A stretch of DNA of 64,000 bases from Tubulanus polymorphus (GCF_964204645.1 NC_134036.1:9038704-9102703); one strand, 5' to 3'; positions 48,592 through 61,548 are shown, numbered from the stretch's first letter. A program made the numbers and translations. The notes: generated by a model not told the origin, from the letters alone.

Positions 48592-51500
48592 AATGGCAGA
48601 AAATTTTGACAGGAAAGTTGGTCAAGGCAAACGTAAGCTTTATTATGGGTCCAACCAGAAAAGTAAGAAAAATAAAGCTAAAGTAAAAAAAATGATCGAA
48701 GCAAGTACGTATATCAATACAATTCTTTTTATGTCCCAGTAGTTTCATTCTTCACTCCCAAAATGCCAACTATGAATCATGCCTATGCCTCGGCTGTGCC
48801 CATTGCATTTTGCTGGCAAGTTAGTTATTCATGAATAAGGTATACATTTTCGATTTTTGATTTGTAAGTATATTTGTTAAAAATATAATCTATAGCTGCA
48901 TTCAAATGAGAGTGAAAAATAAACTTTGGAATTTGTTATTTAAATTAAGTGTTTATTTTCTGATTGAATAAAAACAATAATTATATTTTCTGACTTATTT
49001 TCTGACTTTTTAAGTTCTGATTTATTTTTCAAAAAGGAACTGATTTCTAAACATGCTCTGAATCAAAGTATCTAGGGATCATGAAGATCTTAAATGGCAA
49101 TTCTCAAATAAATGTGTTTCGTGTATAGTCTACTCCTGTTGTGCCTATTAACCCATTCCCCCCTAAGCCAATATCAGTATTGAAACATTAATAAGAGTCT
49201 CGTATGTATTCTTGGAAAACAGGCCTCAGGTTTACAATGTATACAATGCACATGTTCATATTTAAGAATTGTTCAGAAAAAGGAGGTGAAGTAATTATAT
49301 TATGATGACTGCCAGTGAGTGAGACTGAGAATTTGAGGGTTTATGAGTGACAACAACCCGCAATAACAAAAGGGTAAAACTCTCACCACTATTCCATTGG
49401 CATTTATCTGGATTGTTGTTAACTACAAACTTAAGAACTCAAATGAACCCTAGCAAGTGTAAAGACACAATGTTCTACGTATAATGTTATTGTGGGTCTT
49501 ATATTTGAAATGGAAAGAAATTATGATAAAAATGGTTAGGTAAGTTGAATTATATTTACTAACTGGTGACTAATACTTCCTATTTATGAATATATGGATT
49601 AATGAGAAAACAACAAAACTAAATTAATTAGTACCATATGTACACTTCCATTGATCTTTTATTTCAACTGATAATGATCGACATTGGTTTATAAATGAAG
49701 GGACTCGTATGCATGAAAATTAATTCATTGAAATTGATTGTATTTTACCATCTATTGATTCAATAGGAAATGCAAAATGGGGAAATACGAGCCTATTGAG
49801 TGAAAGTGTGTCTAGCCAGTTTTCTCCTCAATCGCAAACTTCATTTGACGAAAAAGAATCAAATATTCAGCCTCCATTTACCAGTACTCCATTTACGTCC
49901 CCTGTTATGTATGTACCAAGTACCAACGTTGAAACATCTGTACCGACCTATCATTTCAAAGAGGATCGCAGCTGTCAAACGGAGAACACTGCAACTGAAA
50001 ATAAACAAGAAATTAAGATCAAACTACTTGAGTCGAAAATGAGACAGATAGAAAGTGAGAAATTGGTTTTGCAATCAGAAAATGTAAATTTAGCAGAGCA
50101 AATCAAAATTAAAGATCAGAAATTAGAAGAGTTACAAAATCAGATATTGCAATACGAACAATATGAATCTCTAATCAGAAATAAAAGCTTATTAGAAATA
50201 TGCGGAGGAAATATGAATAGCATCTTCGATGCTCGTCACTTAACGAAGTCTCGCCCTGAAAAGTTTTGCAAATTGAGCATCCCTAATGTCCCATCATCAG
50301 CGGCAAGTTCCCAAACTCTAGAAGCTCGAGCATTGACAATGAAAAATGTATTAGACACAATATCAGCTAAACCAATCAATTCATATCAGAGCAGCATCAC
50401 GCTTTCAACATTTCTATCACACAATCCCAAATTATCTAAATCTGCAATAGACCATTCTCAACAATTACATCTACTCAAACCATTAACCGCATCGCAATCT
50501 GTTGAATTAAAACTTGCTCTGCGTCTGCCGATGAGACGACTTTTCGACTTGAAACGGGTTCTAAAAAGCTATGGAACGCCAATCTTTCCATCTGCAAACA
50601 AAATCCGACAAGAGATCTTGCAGAGGGGAAAATCTTTCACCCCCTATATCACTGTAGGCCAAACAGAATTAGAAGTTAATTCGAGAACCCATGAAAAAAA
50701 GACAGCTCCTCATGCAACTCTGACCAATTTGAAGTTACAAATTCAAAGAACTGTACAAAATCTATCTGACCGAAAGAAAATGAGTTTTCATCCAAATTTT
50801 CACAATGAAGTTTGGGTCAAAGTGGGTATTGACAAGGGAGGGGGTAGTACAAAAATGATATACTCGGTTATAAATGGGGAAGGGAACAACAGTGCAGATG
50901 CCAGCGAAATGATTGGCTATTTTGAAGGCACTGATATTGTTGAGAATATGAGAACGGTATTCGGGATTTTCAAAGATGAAATCGATGCTAATGATATCAC
51001 TATATCAACAATGATTGATAATAGAAAATTAGATTTGCCTGTTAGGATGTTCCTCATTGGGGATTATGCATATCTGTGTAACTGCATGGGTCACCAGGGG
51101 CCCTCGGCTACCTATCCCTGTTTATGGTGCCAAGTAAAACTTGAAGATCTTAGGAAAAAGAACAGAACACCACACAATCCATCTTCCCATCCATATCAAA
51201 ACCGTACTATCGCATCATATCTCGAAAATTCATCAAAATCACCACAATCATTCGGCCCAGAAACCTTGAGTATTTCATCATCAATGCTATTCAAACCATC
51301 AGACATGCTTCATCTCGTTCCTCCAGTTCTCCATATTTCCCTAGGATTAGGCCACCGTTTCTTTGAGATGATGGAAAACAAGTGCAAAGAACACGACCAG
51401 ACAAACTTAAGGGAATCGAACCCTGAATTAAACAAAAAAATGGCAAGACCAATCAGAAGTAGTTTCAAAATTAAGACTAGAAATCGAATCGAAACAATTG

Positions 51501-52472
51501 TCTTTTGAATCATCCAGCCAATTACTTAATCTCATGAAAATTTCCCACCGTAAAGGTTCATCGGTAATTGACTGCACGGCATCCATCTGCTTCATTCGCT
51601 CTATTGAAAATGCAAACCCAAATGAATATACATACTGCGTAGATTGCAACTTACCTTTTCATAAACAATGCGTATCGAATATAGAATGTTTTACTGGTCG
51701 CAAACCATCAGCAGATTCTATCATAAAAAAACAAAACATCATCATCACAAAGCTAAAAAAAGACATCTCAACTTTGAAAACACAAATAGCCCCGGAACAA
51801 TCTCTTCTGAATGAAATTTTCAAAGAAATTAATAGTATTCAAGGACCGACCCAAAAAAAACTCAACAATATCCTATCTGAGATTGGTATTGTTCGACAGG
51901 CCTACCATTCGAATAGTTTTGTCGGCAATCATATCCATAAAATGTTCAAAATCGATGAATCAAAAGGAATCAATAATCCGCGTAAATTATGTGAAGCACT
52001 AGAATTTGACCCAGCTACTCAGTCATTATTCCAACTTTTGTTTGAGAAATTTCACTCAATCTATACATTATATACGGCAAACCGTTTCCTTGAAAATTCT
52101 GAAGTTCAAGAACTAGGTAGGCTTTGTGATGATTTCGGTATGTGGTATCCGAACGCGTTTCCGGACACAAACATCACTCCGAAAATGCACATGCTAATTT
52201 ATCATGTACCAGAATTTGTTCGTGTCTGGAGGACAATTGGCATGTTTGGCGAACAAGGACTGGAATCTAAACATGCTAGTGTCAATAAAGATGGACGAGT
52301 TTATTGCACTATAAGGGACAATATTCTACGAACCAAGTTAATCTTCATTAATCAGGGTCTATATACTACGAAAACGCTAAGTATCGAAACTGTTCCACGC
52401 AAATGTCTGTGCGGTGGATTTTTTATAACTAAACAAAATGAACGAAAATGTCAAAAATGTAGTAAGAGCTAA
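48592..52472 (+). pseudogene. Element B: paralogue of the element A transposase-like gene, one frameshift
   Basis: First coding exon 48592-48704 (acceptor AATTTCAG, ATG at 48593, donor A|GTACGT) and main exon 49767-52472 (acceptor CAATAG) mirror element A in phase and content. The main frame has VKVGIDKGGGSTKMIYS, FLIGDYAYLCNCMGHQG and YPCLWC. It then shifts near 51434-51440 in a run of seven A; dropping one A continues the frame into the finger and C-terminal part (YHSNSFVGNHIHKMF, ITPKMHMLIYHVPEF, GEQGLESKHAS, CLCGGF...CQKC). The PHD-like finger has lost its last C-x2-C pair (IECF replaces FICVEC). The single indel could be a sequencing error, but the finger loss could not. No TIRs were located. 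Confidence 0.78.
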
Positions 52473-52555
52473 ATTTTCAATCAAGTACCAAACATCTAGG
52501 CCTATACTTTGTTATGTGCATTTTCGGAGTGATAGTAATATTTTCACCGTGATGT

Positions 52556-53773
52556 CTGACAGTAGAGAAGTGGATGGGAAATGGGCAACTTTATGGTTTT
52601 TAAACCATAGAGTTATGTTCGGGTTTATTCCCTCCCGCTCGCTCTACTGTCAGTCTATTAACTATTAATGTATTCTGTATATCTATGTCTGTCTATCTAT
52701 CTGTTTGTCTGACAGTAGAGAAGTGGATGGTAAATGGGCAACTTTATGGTTTTTAAACCATAAAGTTATGTTCGGGTTTATTCCCTCCCGCTCGCTCTAC
52801 TGTCAGCCTATTAACTATTAATGTATTCTGTCTATCTATGTCTGTCTATATATCTGTTTGTCTGACAGTAGAGAAGTGGATGGGAAATGGGCAACTTTAT
52901 GGTTTTTAAAACATAGAGTTATGTTCGGGTTTATTCCCTCCCGCTCGCTCTACTGTCAGTCTATTAACTATTAATGTATTCTGTCTATCTATGTCTGTCT
53001 GTCTGTCTGTCTATCTATCTGTTTGTCTGACAGTAGAGAAGTGGATGGGAAATGGGCAACTTTATGGTTTTTAAAACATAGAGTTATGTTCGGGTTTATT
53101 CCCTCCCGCTCGCTCCACTGTCAGTCTATTAACTATTAATGTATTCTGTCTATCTATGTCTGTCTGTCTGTCTGTCTATCTATCTGTTTGTCTGACAGTA
53201 GAGAAGTGGATGGGAAATGGGCAACTTTATGGTTTTTAAACCATACAGTTATGTTCGGGTTTATTCCCTCCCGCTCGCTCTACTGTCAGTCTATTAACTA
53301 TTAATGTATTCTGTCTATCTATGTCTGTCTATGTCTGTCTATCTATCTGTTTGTCTGACAGTAGAGAAGTGGATGGGAAATGGGCAACTTTATGGTTTTT
53401 AAACCATAGAGTTATGTTCGGGTTTATTCCCTCCCGCTCGCTCTACTGTCAGTCTATTAACTATTAATGTATTCTGTCTATCTATGTCTGTCTGTCTGTC
53501 TGTCTATCTATCTGTTTGTCTGACAGTAGAGAAGTGGATGGGAAATGGGCAACTTTATGGTTTTTAAACCATAGAGTTATGTTCGGGTTTATTCCCTCCC
53601 GCTCGCTCTACTGTCAGTCTATTAACTATTAATGTATTCTGTCTATCTATGTCTGTCTATGTCTGTCTATATATCTGTTTGTCTGACAGTAGAGAAGTGG
53701 ATGGGAAATGGGCAACTTTATGGTTTTTAGAGTTATGTTCGGGTTTATTCCCTCCCGCTCGCTCTACTGTCAG
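52556..53773 (+). repeat. Element B hairpin array, eight modules, period ~150-166 bp
   Basis: Modules of ~98 bp start at 52556, 52709, 52862, 53037, 53192, 53355, 53520 and 53683. Each starts CTGACAGTAGAGAAGTGG and ends CGCTCTACTGTCAG, forming a 12-bp terminal stem (copy 4 has one mismatch). Inside are GGGAAATGGGC and CCCTCCCGC. Spacers contain variable (CTGT)n/(CTAT)n tracts. Copy 8 lacks about nine central bases. The array begins some 85 bp after the transposase stop, as in element A. Confidence 0.92.
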
Positions 53774-56299
53774 CCGTAGCCTATAGTCCTATACGAATAA
53801 AGTAAACAATTAAGATATAATCTGCTTACCAGTTATTACTTCGTACATGGGGCAGGGAGGTTAAAAAATCAGAATTTCGTGCTTACGTCTGTTCGTAGGC
53901 CTATGAGATATTGACTTACCGAGATATAACTGTGGCCACAGCCACATTATCAGCCAAATCATCTTTCCTGTTGGTGAATTCCATCCTTTTCTTAAAACAT
54001 GAAATTCTGGTCCACTTATTTTCGACTGGAAAGTCTTTACGGCATAGCCAATCTGAGTTCAGTCCTGGTACAGTCTGCAATAGACCTATATTCGGATAAA
54101 AATTCATGTCACATATTCTGCCGAAACAGCTTCGGTGCATTAGGCCTTTTCATTTCAAAGTATCAGCATGAACTTTTTAGTATTGTGGAGCTGCGGTGAC
54201 CTACGGCTACTACACCAGGTCCAGTCCTCCAGGACAGGAGGTCTTTCGAGTATCATTTTACTATTGAATGTCGAATTATCTGCCATTATACAAAGAGAAT
54301 CTACCATACCTATTTATCATTTTGCGTAAAGAAATGGTTCAGGTGGTTTTGGTAAGCTACAAAGTCAACTAAAAGCCTACACACGTATCAGCAGTACTTA
54401 CTGTCAGCTGGTCAGTCGACTCGAGAACCCGGAAATAGAACAGAAATATTGCATTTCAGAGGCAAATACAGCATCTATCGTACGCATTTACACCAATTAA
54501 GCCATCGTTATCTTCCTTCATCTGTTGCCAATATCAAATATGATATCGTATGCACATAATCCAGTGTTATCCTGTGAAATCTTTGAATTTGACGTCAAAA
54601 ATTATTGAAAACATCGCCGACGGCGGCCATTTTAGGAAAATCACCACCAGGAGGACCACTGCGTATTTTTATAATGAAATATGATTTTATCAATCTAAAA
54701 ACCACAAAAACATATTTCCTGAATGAATATCTGTTAAAGATTTAGAACAATGATTGAAAATTCATATTATGACACACAGCGCAGCGCAAAAATATAATCA
54801 GCAAGTTCACGCACGGTAACTAAGGACGCGCACGTACGCCACTGTCAAGGGTCAAGGTCAAATTCAGCTGAAAGCTTGTACACTCGTGCTATGTAGGCCT
54901 ATGTATATGCGTAGGCCTAACATCCGGACAGATTGGTCGTACGCCTATTGAATAACAACCCTCCTAAATATCCTGAATTTTGTTTTGAAGTTCAATCCAA
55001 TGAGTCCGTTAATTAACGCAACAATTATACTGTGCTTGTTTGAGACAGTAAAGGTCAGTTCCGGTAGGCCTAAGCCTTAAGGTCGCTTAAAACTCGATAA
55101 AACCTTCAAGCGACACAGCGAACGATCTCCTTTCCTCCACAGCGAACGCTTACTCCGAATGTCAAGTGTGAGTCCAGCATACGACTAGGAGTGTGTTATA
55201 TACTTGTATTTAGTAAATACCTTGTGCATTTGACAATGATCGGTATGTATCGGTTAATTCGGTAAAGAAAAATAGGTATTGTTGAAGTAACTCCTTGAAA
55301 CCCGCAGCCAAATCACTGGTAGTAATACATTAATTTGTACTCGATTTTATTCTCATGATGAGGAGAAACTCGCAGCTGATCCCCGGAACGACGATGTAGT
55401 AACACACGTCGATTCGTCGATGTTTACGGCTCGACAGTGCTTTTAAAATCTAAATTAGTAAATTTCCAGTGTATCGGTAATATGATTTGATGAGGAAAAT
55501 AGGCTATTGTTAAAATCACTGTTTGAAGACCGCGGCAATAAATTAGTTCATTTATACTTGAATTGATAATCGAAGTGACAATCGGCCTGCAGGTTGATTT
55601 CGGGATGACGACTCGAAAAAACATGTCGCCCCATTGAATGAGGCTAAATTTTCGATGTTTACGGCCCGACAGTGCTTTTGTAACGATGATTCGTGAAAAA
55701 ACACGCGGAGTATTTGTAGATCTCAGTGAGCTGAACGATATCATACGGATTGTATCGACAACAGCGGCAAGGTAACAAAGCCTTAGTTCTTTTAGTGAAA
55801 ATAGTGTGACATAAAATAATAATAATAAGAAACACGCGAATCTCAATAGGGTTTTCTCTGATGTAACAGAAAACCCTAATTAATTCTTCGATCCCAAATT
55901 ATTCTAAATGTTACTTTTTAGCCCACTTCAGACTTTTGTCCCAGCCGGCTATTGCGTTCACTTTTTGTTTGTCCGTCCGTAGACGGAATTCAGTTATTTT
56001 GGGAAGTTTTGAAGAGTTACGAGCCGCGACAGCCGTTTTTCAGCACTATACGATTCTAGGTAAACAATCGCTGATAGGTGAAAGCTAAAACAAGTTTACG
56101 TGTGGATTTATAGTTAATCCTCACTGAACAAACTGATGAAGATCAAGTGATTATTAACGATATTACAGATCGAAACGTCGCACGGAGAGCATGTGTGACA
56201 GACAGATTTTACTCTTTATATCTTGTCTAAAAAGATATTGCTTGAAATAGATAGGATATGGATAATTAGAGAAGAAATTGGCGAAAACGTTGTGCAGAA
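53774..56299. other. No gene recognised; degenerate ~220-bp tandem pair at 55240-55690
   Basis: Two diverged units each begin near TATCGGT(T)AAT, contain GAAAATAGG.TATTGTT and end CGATGTTTACGGC(T/C)CGACAGTGCTTTT (about 55240-55443 and 55470-55680). At 56133-56176 CTGATGAAGATC...GATCGAAAC resembles a hammerhead core. Open frames here lack domains. Confidence 0.45.
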
Positions 56300-56664
56300 A
56301 TGAGGGAACTTATGAACTCGAATGTTGAAGATGACCTGGATTTAAGTGGCATCCTCAGTGATAAATCCAGTAATGATCAACATGGTATCGGACAGGCATC
56401 AGAAAGTGATGAAAGGGAATTATGTGATGAATTGATCGGCGATGAAGCCGATGTAGATTGTTTTTCCGATTCTTCTTCAAGTTCATCTGATAGCGACTCT
56501 TCACTTTTAAATGAATCAGGAGACGACGAACCTGATTTGAATCAGGAGTTGAGCCAATGGGCATGCCGGGAGAACATTTGCAGATCAGCTTGTGACAAAT
56601 TACTTTGTATTCTTCGAAGGCATGGCCACCAGGAACTCCCCAAAGATGTGCACTTATTGCCTGG
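56300..56664 (+). CDS. Orphan N-terminal exon of a transposase-like gene
   Basis: Starts ATG 56300 with an acidic, Ser/Asp-rich segment (CFSDSSSSSSDSDSS). Then comes ELSQWACRENICRSACDKLL with ILRRHGH.ELPKDVHLL, a small helical motif found at the N terminus of several animal transposase families (general form W-A...N-I...LL.IL..H...LPKD). A donor-like CCTG|GTAAAA follows at 56664. No downstream exons of the same gene are found on the plus strand; instead the 3' end of the minus-strand gene overlaps it. A truncated element is likely. Confidence 0.55.
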
Positions 56665-59600
56665 TAAAATCTTAGTAGGAACTTTCTCCACGCTTAAATT
56701 CAAAATATAATGCTCTAGGAATATCAATGTGTTCTTAATCTTGGATGGATATGCAATACTAAATGTGTAATAAGCCGACATAAGGCACGCCACTCCGCTT
56801 ATAACATTCATAGTCTCTTCGTTTTCAATCAGTGGCAAGCCATCTACATGGAGGGAGACATGGGTCGGTTTCAGGGGACTGCCACCTTCACACCCTTTCA
56901 ATTGCAGCACCGGATGATTGCCTTTTATTTACTGAAATATCAATAATATTGAGAAAAATCGATAAGTAACAATTTTGATAATCTTATGTAATGATACATC
57001 TGATACATGATGCTTACAATTAGATTTGCCCCTTTAAGATATTACAAAGAATCGAACAGTGGGATATGATTTTCTTTTAAATACGAACCTATTCAACAGT
57101 TATCAATTCATTTCGATCCTCTCTTAATAGTCCCGGTAACATGAGCAGAGCTGCCGTAATCATCTCATCTGAAAACCAATGAATTTGTGGGTTGAGAATA
57201 ATAATCTTTTATTCAAATACAGTCATAGAGTAATGGCCTTAAATCAAAATCAACTTACCTGTGTCTGCATTTTCTCCATTTTGAAGTGACCTCAAGAGAG
57301 CCAAGTCTGCAGACTTTGAACATTTCTGAAAGATTTTTTCTGCCATTGGTTTCAGATTTGAATAGATCTTTCTAACAACATTGACTTTGTGATCGACTTC
57401 CATGGAACATAGTAGCTATAACAAATACAAAAGTATGATAAATTTAAAACAAATTTGAGTTATACCCTTAGTGACTAATCAAACGAATTGACACACTTAC
57501 CAATTTAGGACGCCGAAGCCATGGAAACTTAGCCACGCAAATATCTGCTGTGTTTTCGTTAAGTATAGATCCACGAAATTTCGTTGATCTTCTCAATTTA
57601 TCCTTAATTGAATCCATATTGGGATGCAATTTTGAAGCCTCAATACTTATGGCTTTTAAATGAAAGCCTACAGTTCTATCGTCCTCAGCTGTCTCTATTA
57701 ATTCCTTAAACAGAAATTTACAGAATTGAGATCATTTACCGCGCTACGCATCACAGAAGAAAATAGATTTCATTTCTTAGTTGGCTCTCTCATGAACAAA
57801 TTATTACCTGATTCTGTCGCGTTTTCTTGGTAGGCAAGTCCTGTTGTTCAGTCTGTTCACTGGGAACTTTTCTTTTCGGTCTACCACGACCAGGTGAGCC
57901 AAACTTCTGCTTAATGTTTTGCACCTCCTGTATCATGGTCAAGGGGCGGCGTTCTTTCTTCAGCTTGTTTCGCAGACTTTCTTTAAGGCAGTGCTACAAA
58001 ATTGCATACAAGAAAATCATGTTACATAAAAATCTAATAAACAGCCATTCTCAATACCTGATTCTATTATTGTATTATCAATGAATAATGATGCAGATGT
58101 CAGCTTTCTATCAGTAATATTCCGGCAAGTAAAAAACTTTCAAATATTCTCAATTAAAAACTTACATATCCACTATTATCTTTCCCCTTGAGATATGGAT
58201 ATTGCTTTAATAGTTCTTTTATGATAATATCATAATGTGCGGGTTTTGGAAATCTGGAATGATATAAGTAAAATATAATTAACAAAATAAACTTTGTATA
58301 TACCTGTTAATTGGTTATCATTTCAAAAAATTACACAGCAGAGTAAAATAAACCAGATCAGTTGAATCAGAATTTTTATCCAACCTGGACCAATAAAAGT
58401 GCATGTAAATATGACGTTAAGTTGGGTCTATAATGTATGTCTTCACTAACAAATACTCACAAAGTATAGATTTGAACCTGGTCTGCAATAACTGTAATCA
58501 TTTTCGATCTCTTTGAACACCTCCACTTTTCAAGAATACTCGGATCTTCCTCTTCTAACGACTTTTTAAGAGTCACTGGAAAATCTGGCAATTTGTACGG
58601 GTTTGGAAATTGCTCATCAGCTACATTTTCAGTTGAATCAAATATCATCGTAGAATTGAAACCAGCTGAACAAGAGTCGATGCTTGAATTCAAACTCAAA
58701 CTAAAACTAGAAAATAAATAAAGAATTAATATTTCACATACAGTGCACACAATCAATATGATAGTCACACTTTTCCCACACAAAAGAAGACTATCCGTAA
58801 CAAATATATCAAAAGAAATACCAGAATGTGAAATTACCTTTCATTCACATCTTTACATGGTTCCTTTAACTCAGTTAATAATTTTAGAAATTTACATTGT
58901 TGCTTCATCTTTGGAAACAGCTTTGAAATCATATTTTCAGTCAGTGTGAGAAGCGTTTCTCCATCTATATCATTTTCTGAAAAATAAAACAAAGTTTACA
59001 TTACCAAGATGTCATCACAAGCATATCCGGGGGAAATTAGAATATAGTAAGTTCTTAAATATAGATAATCCTTACAAAATTCAAAAAGTTCTATGTTTTA
59101 GAACAATTAGGTTAGTTTCTGAATCATCGTCAACATCTATGTAACCATCCAAAAGACTACAGTCTTTATGATTTCTTGGTTCCAGTACTAGCCACAATTT
59201 GGTGTTTTCCAACCTGTATGTATGTAAATTTTTTTCGAATAGTACACACATGAAGAGCCGTCCACAAAGATACCACGATCCATCGAGTTTAAGAATGTAC
59301 AAAATTTTCATGAAGACTGGTATATCCCTGATATGAACTACGATTATAGAATCCTTCACTTTATATGTCATATGATCTGAAATTAGTTCACTGACTTTCA
59401 TGATTTTTTCATCCGATGAGCTTAGGTCCAGCTGTTGAGCTATTTCCTGCTGCAGGCCCACAGGCATGCGACTTAACGCAACACATGAGCTTCCATGTTT
59501 ACTGGTAGTTTCAGATCCAAGATAATTTGGAGAATTTTACAACCAGCACTGGAATACCTGGTGGTGCTTCGCAAGTGTCAAGGCTGGGTTTTTGAAGTTA

Positions 59601-61548
59601 CACATAGTTCCAGTGATGCGTTTAAAATAACTATGCTTGCCTTCAAATCTCATGCAACACAAGAATTTAAGTGGGCCAAATCTCAATAACAAGCGGGGAT
59701 AATGTACCAGATAATGCACTTTTGGAGTAAACTTTCCAGGGTACAATTGACTGAATTGAGACAAGAATCCCTGAATCATTAGACTTAAGTGAGGTATCCA
59801 TTCCCTTCGAATAACTGGCGCAAAAATGATATCAACTATTTCCCTGAACAACAAAAAATGTTCCCAATATTCATTGTCAACAGGAATGAGGTTTTTCATT
59901 ATAAGTGGTAGCAGGCGCAGTAGACACCACTTTTCAGAAGCTTTTCCACTTAACGATTTATCCTGTAATATCTTAGCTGGAATAACAGTAGGAATGTTTG
60001 AGCTGTCATTTTTACCAAAGTTGAACTGCGTTAGCTCTGAATTCAGTTGATTTAAGGTAAAGTAACGATCATTGATGAGTTTCTTTAACAATAGTCGAAT
60101 AAGAAGGGGTGGCACACCTTCTAATATATCGTGCATTAGATCTGGTGGCAAGCTATCGGTTAGCTTGAAGTATCTCAATTCACTGAACGGTGAAAATCCT
60201 TTTACTCCGTATGCTGAACTCGCCGCAGGATCTCTTTCTACTGCCTCCAAGTGATATTTATGAACTTCAGCTGTACGAATCATTAATGTCTTTTCAGTTT
60301 CAGTTTTTGCAAGATCTTCATAATGGATCATGCAGAACCTACAGACTCGTCCACATGAGAAGCTACCATTAAATCTCCCAATAGAATGTGCTGAAAGATT
60401 GTCAGAAGACAAAAATGCAAGCGATCCATACAATCTATACTGTTGTTCATCGACAGTGACTTCAACCCCAATAGCTTCCAGTGTTTTCAAGTCTTTTAGC
60501 AATGGTTTGAGCACTTCCTTGTATGAATATTTTGTTACGTAGGCATACTTAACGAGAATCGAGAGATTTATAAACTTCAGCTGTGAGCAATACTTGGCAT
60601 CCAAATTATTTATCAGAAAATAGAATGCGCACATTTTGTGAATTGTCTTCTTCGATCCTAAAGGATTGACGATCTCAAACTCATCAGTATATAGATGAAT
60701 ACGCAAGTTTTTCGGGTCCTTGGAGAACAGAGCATGCTCTCGGAAAATCTGACCGTCTTCAAAATTACGCAATATCTCAGGTTCTGAATGACGTCCTCGA
60801 TTTATATTTGCCCACACCGTTGGTTCCTTCAGAATAGTCTGTAGAACTTCCAGAATTGGAACATACTGGAGAGTGTGTTTTTCATTACCAGGTAACACAT
60901 ATTCAACTGGTTTAATCATTGACAGATTTTCGCTGCAGTACTTCATGACTTGATATTCTGTCGCAAAACACGAGAAAACACTGGCAAAGACATTATCATC
61001 ACTTAGTAACTCTGACAGCTCTTGGTTATCCTCTATGTGAACATTTACAATGCGTAGTTCTTGTTTAATAACTGTGCTGTAGTGGTCAATAAACAACTCG
61101 AATAAGTATTGAACCTCATTCACAATTGTTGACTTGACAACATTCGGCAACGCATGCTTTTCTTGAAGACTAATCAGGAACATACAAAAATGTCTTTTTA
61201 GGTCACTGACCAGCTTCTTCACCTCCACAATATCAACAAATTCGCCATCAATTTGATCTATATCCATCTACTGATCAAATCCACCATCAATGTCAACATT
61301 TTCTGCAGCCCCATTTTCAGGTGGCACGTGAGTGGCAGCTCGGTGACCAGGAACTGCGAGCATATGTTTACGGTACATATGGCTTTTGAACGACAAAAAC
61401 TTATAATACTCATGATGACATCCAGCAACGTAACATTTGACAGTAAAGTTTGGGTCATATTGATGTAGTCCTACGTGTTGCACAATTCGAAAAGTGAATA
61501 TTTCACGGTCGGGCAATGCTGACATCGGAAAGCATTTATTTCAGCCAT
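56542..61548 (-). pseudogene. CACTA/TNP2-like transposase gene with C2H2 and SAM-like parts, broken
   Basis: ATG at 61548. Paired Cys/His fingers, the second C..AGCHHEYYKFLSFKSHMYRKH. TNP2-like core: YTDEFEIVNPLG (Asp 195 of the frame from 61267), SSDN (~289), CRFC, LPPDLMHDILEGV (~373) and RFEGKHSYFK (~541). Smaller exons follow: 58838-58976 (SAM-like, DIDGETLLTL), 58461-58706, 58166-58253 (KELLKQYPYLKG), 57808-57993 (AT-hook-like GRGRPKRK), 57501-57704, 57259-57415, about 57090-57168, and a terminal exon to ~56600 (YYTFSIAYP). Breaks: frameshift near 61490, TAG 61268-61270, TAA 59537-59539, frameshift near 59090. Both stops are single codons with homology continuing in the same frame. Splice sites are preserved. 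The C-terminal order matches the left-end gene. Confidence 0.8.

Noticed and set aside
52556-53773. Regular repeat array that superficially looks like CRISPR
   Set aside because: Units are ~98 bp with simple-sequence spacers of CTGT/CTAT, in an intron-bearing animal genome with no cas genes.
48592-53773. Terminal inverted repeats for element B like those of element A
   Set aside because: I looked for CACGACCGTAC-like ends on both sides and found none, so its borders are left open.
55424-55846. Minus-strand 140-codon open frame
   Set aside because: It runs through a degenerate tandem repeat and has no recognisable domain.
57827-58084. Plus-strand open frame
   Set aside because: It is antisense to exon 57808-57993 of the minus-strand transposase gene.
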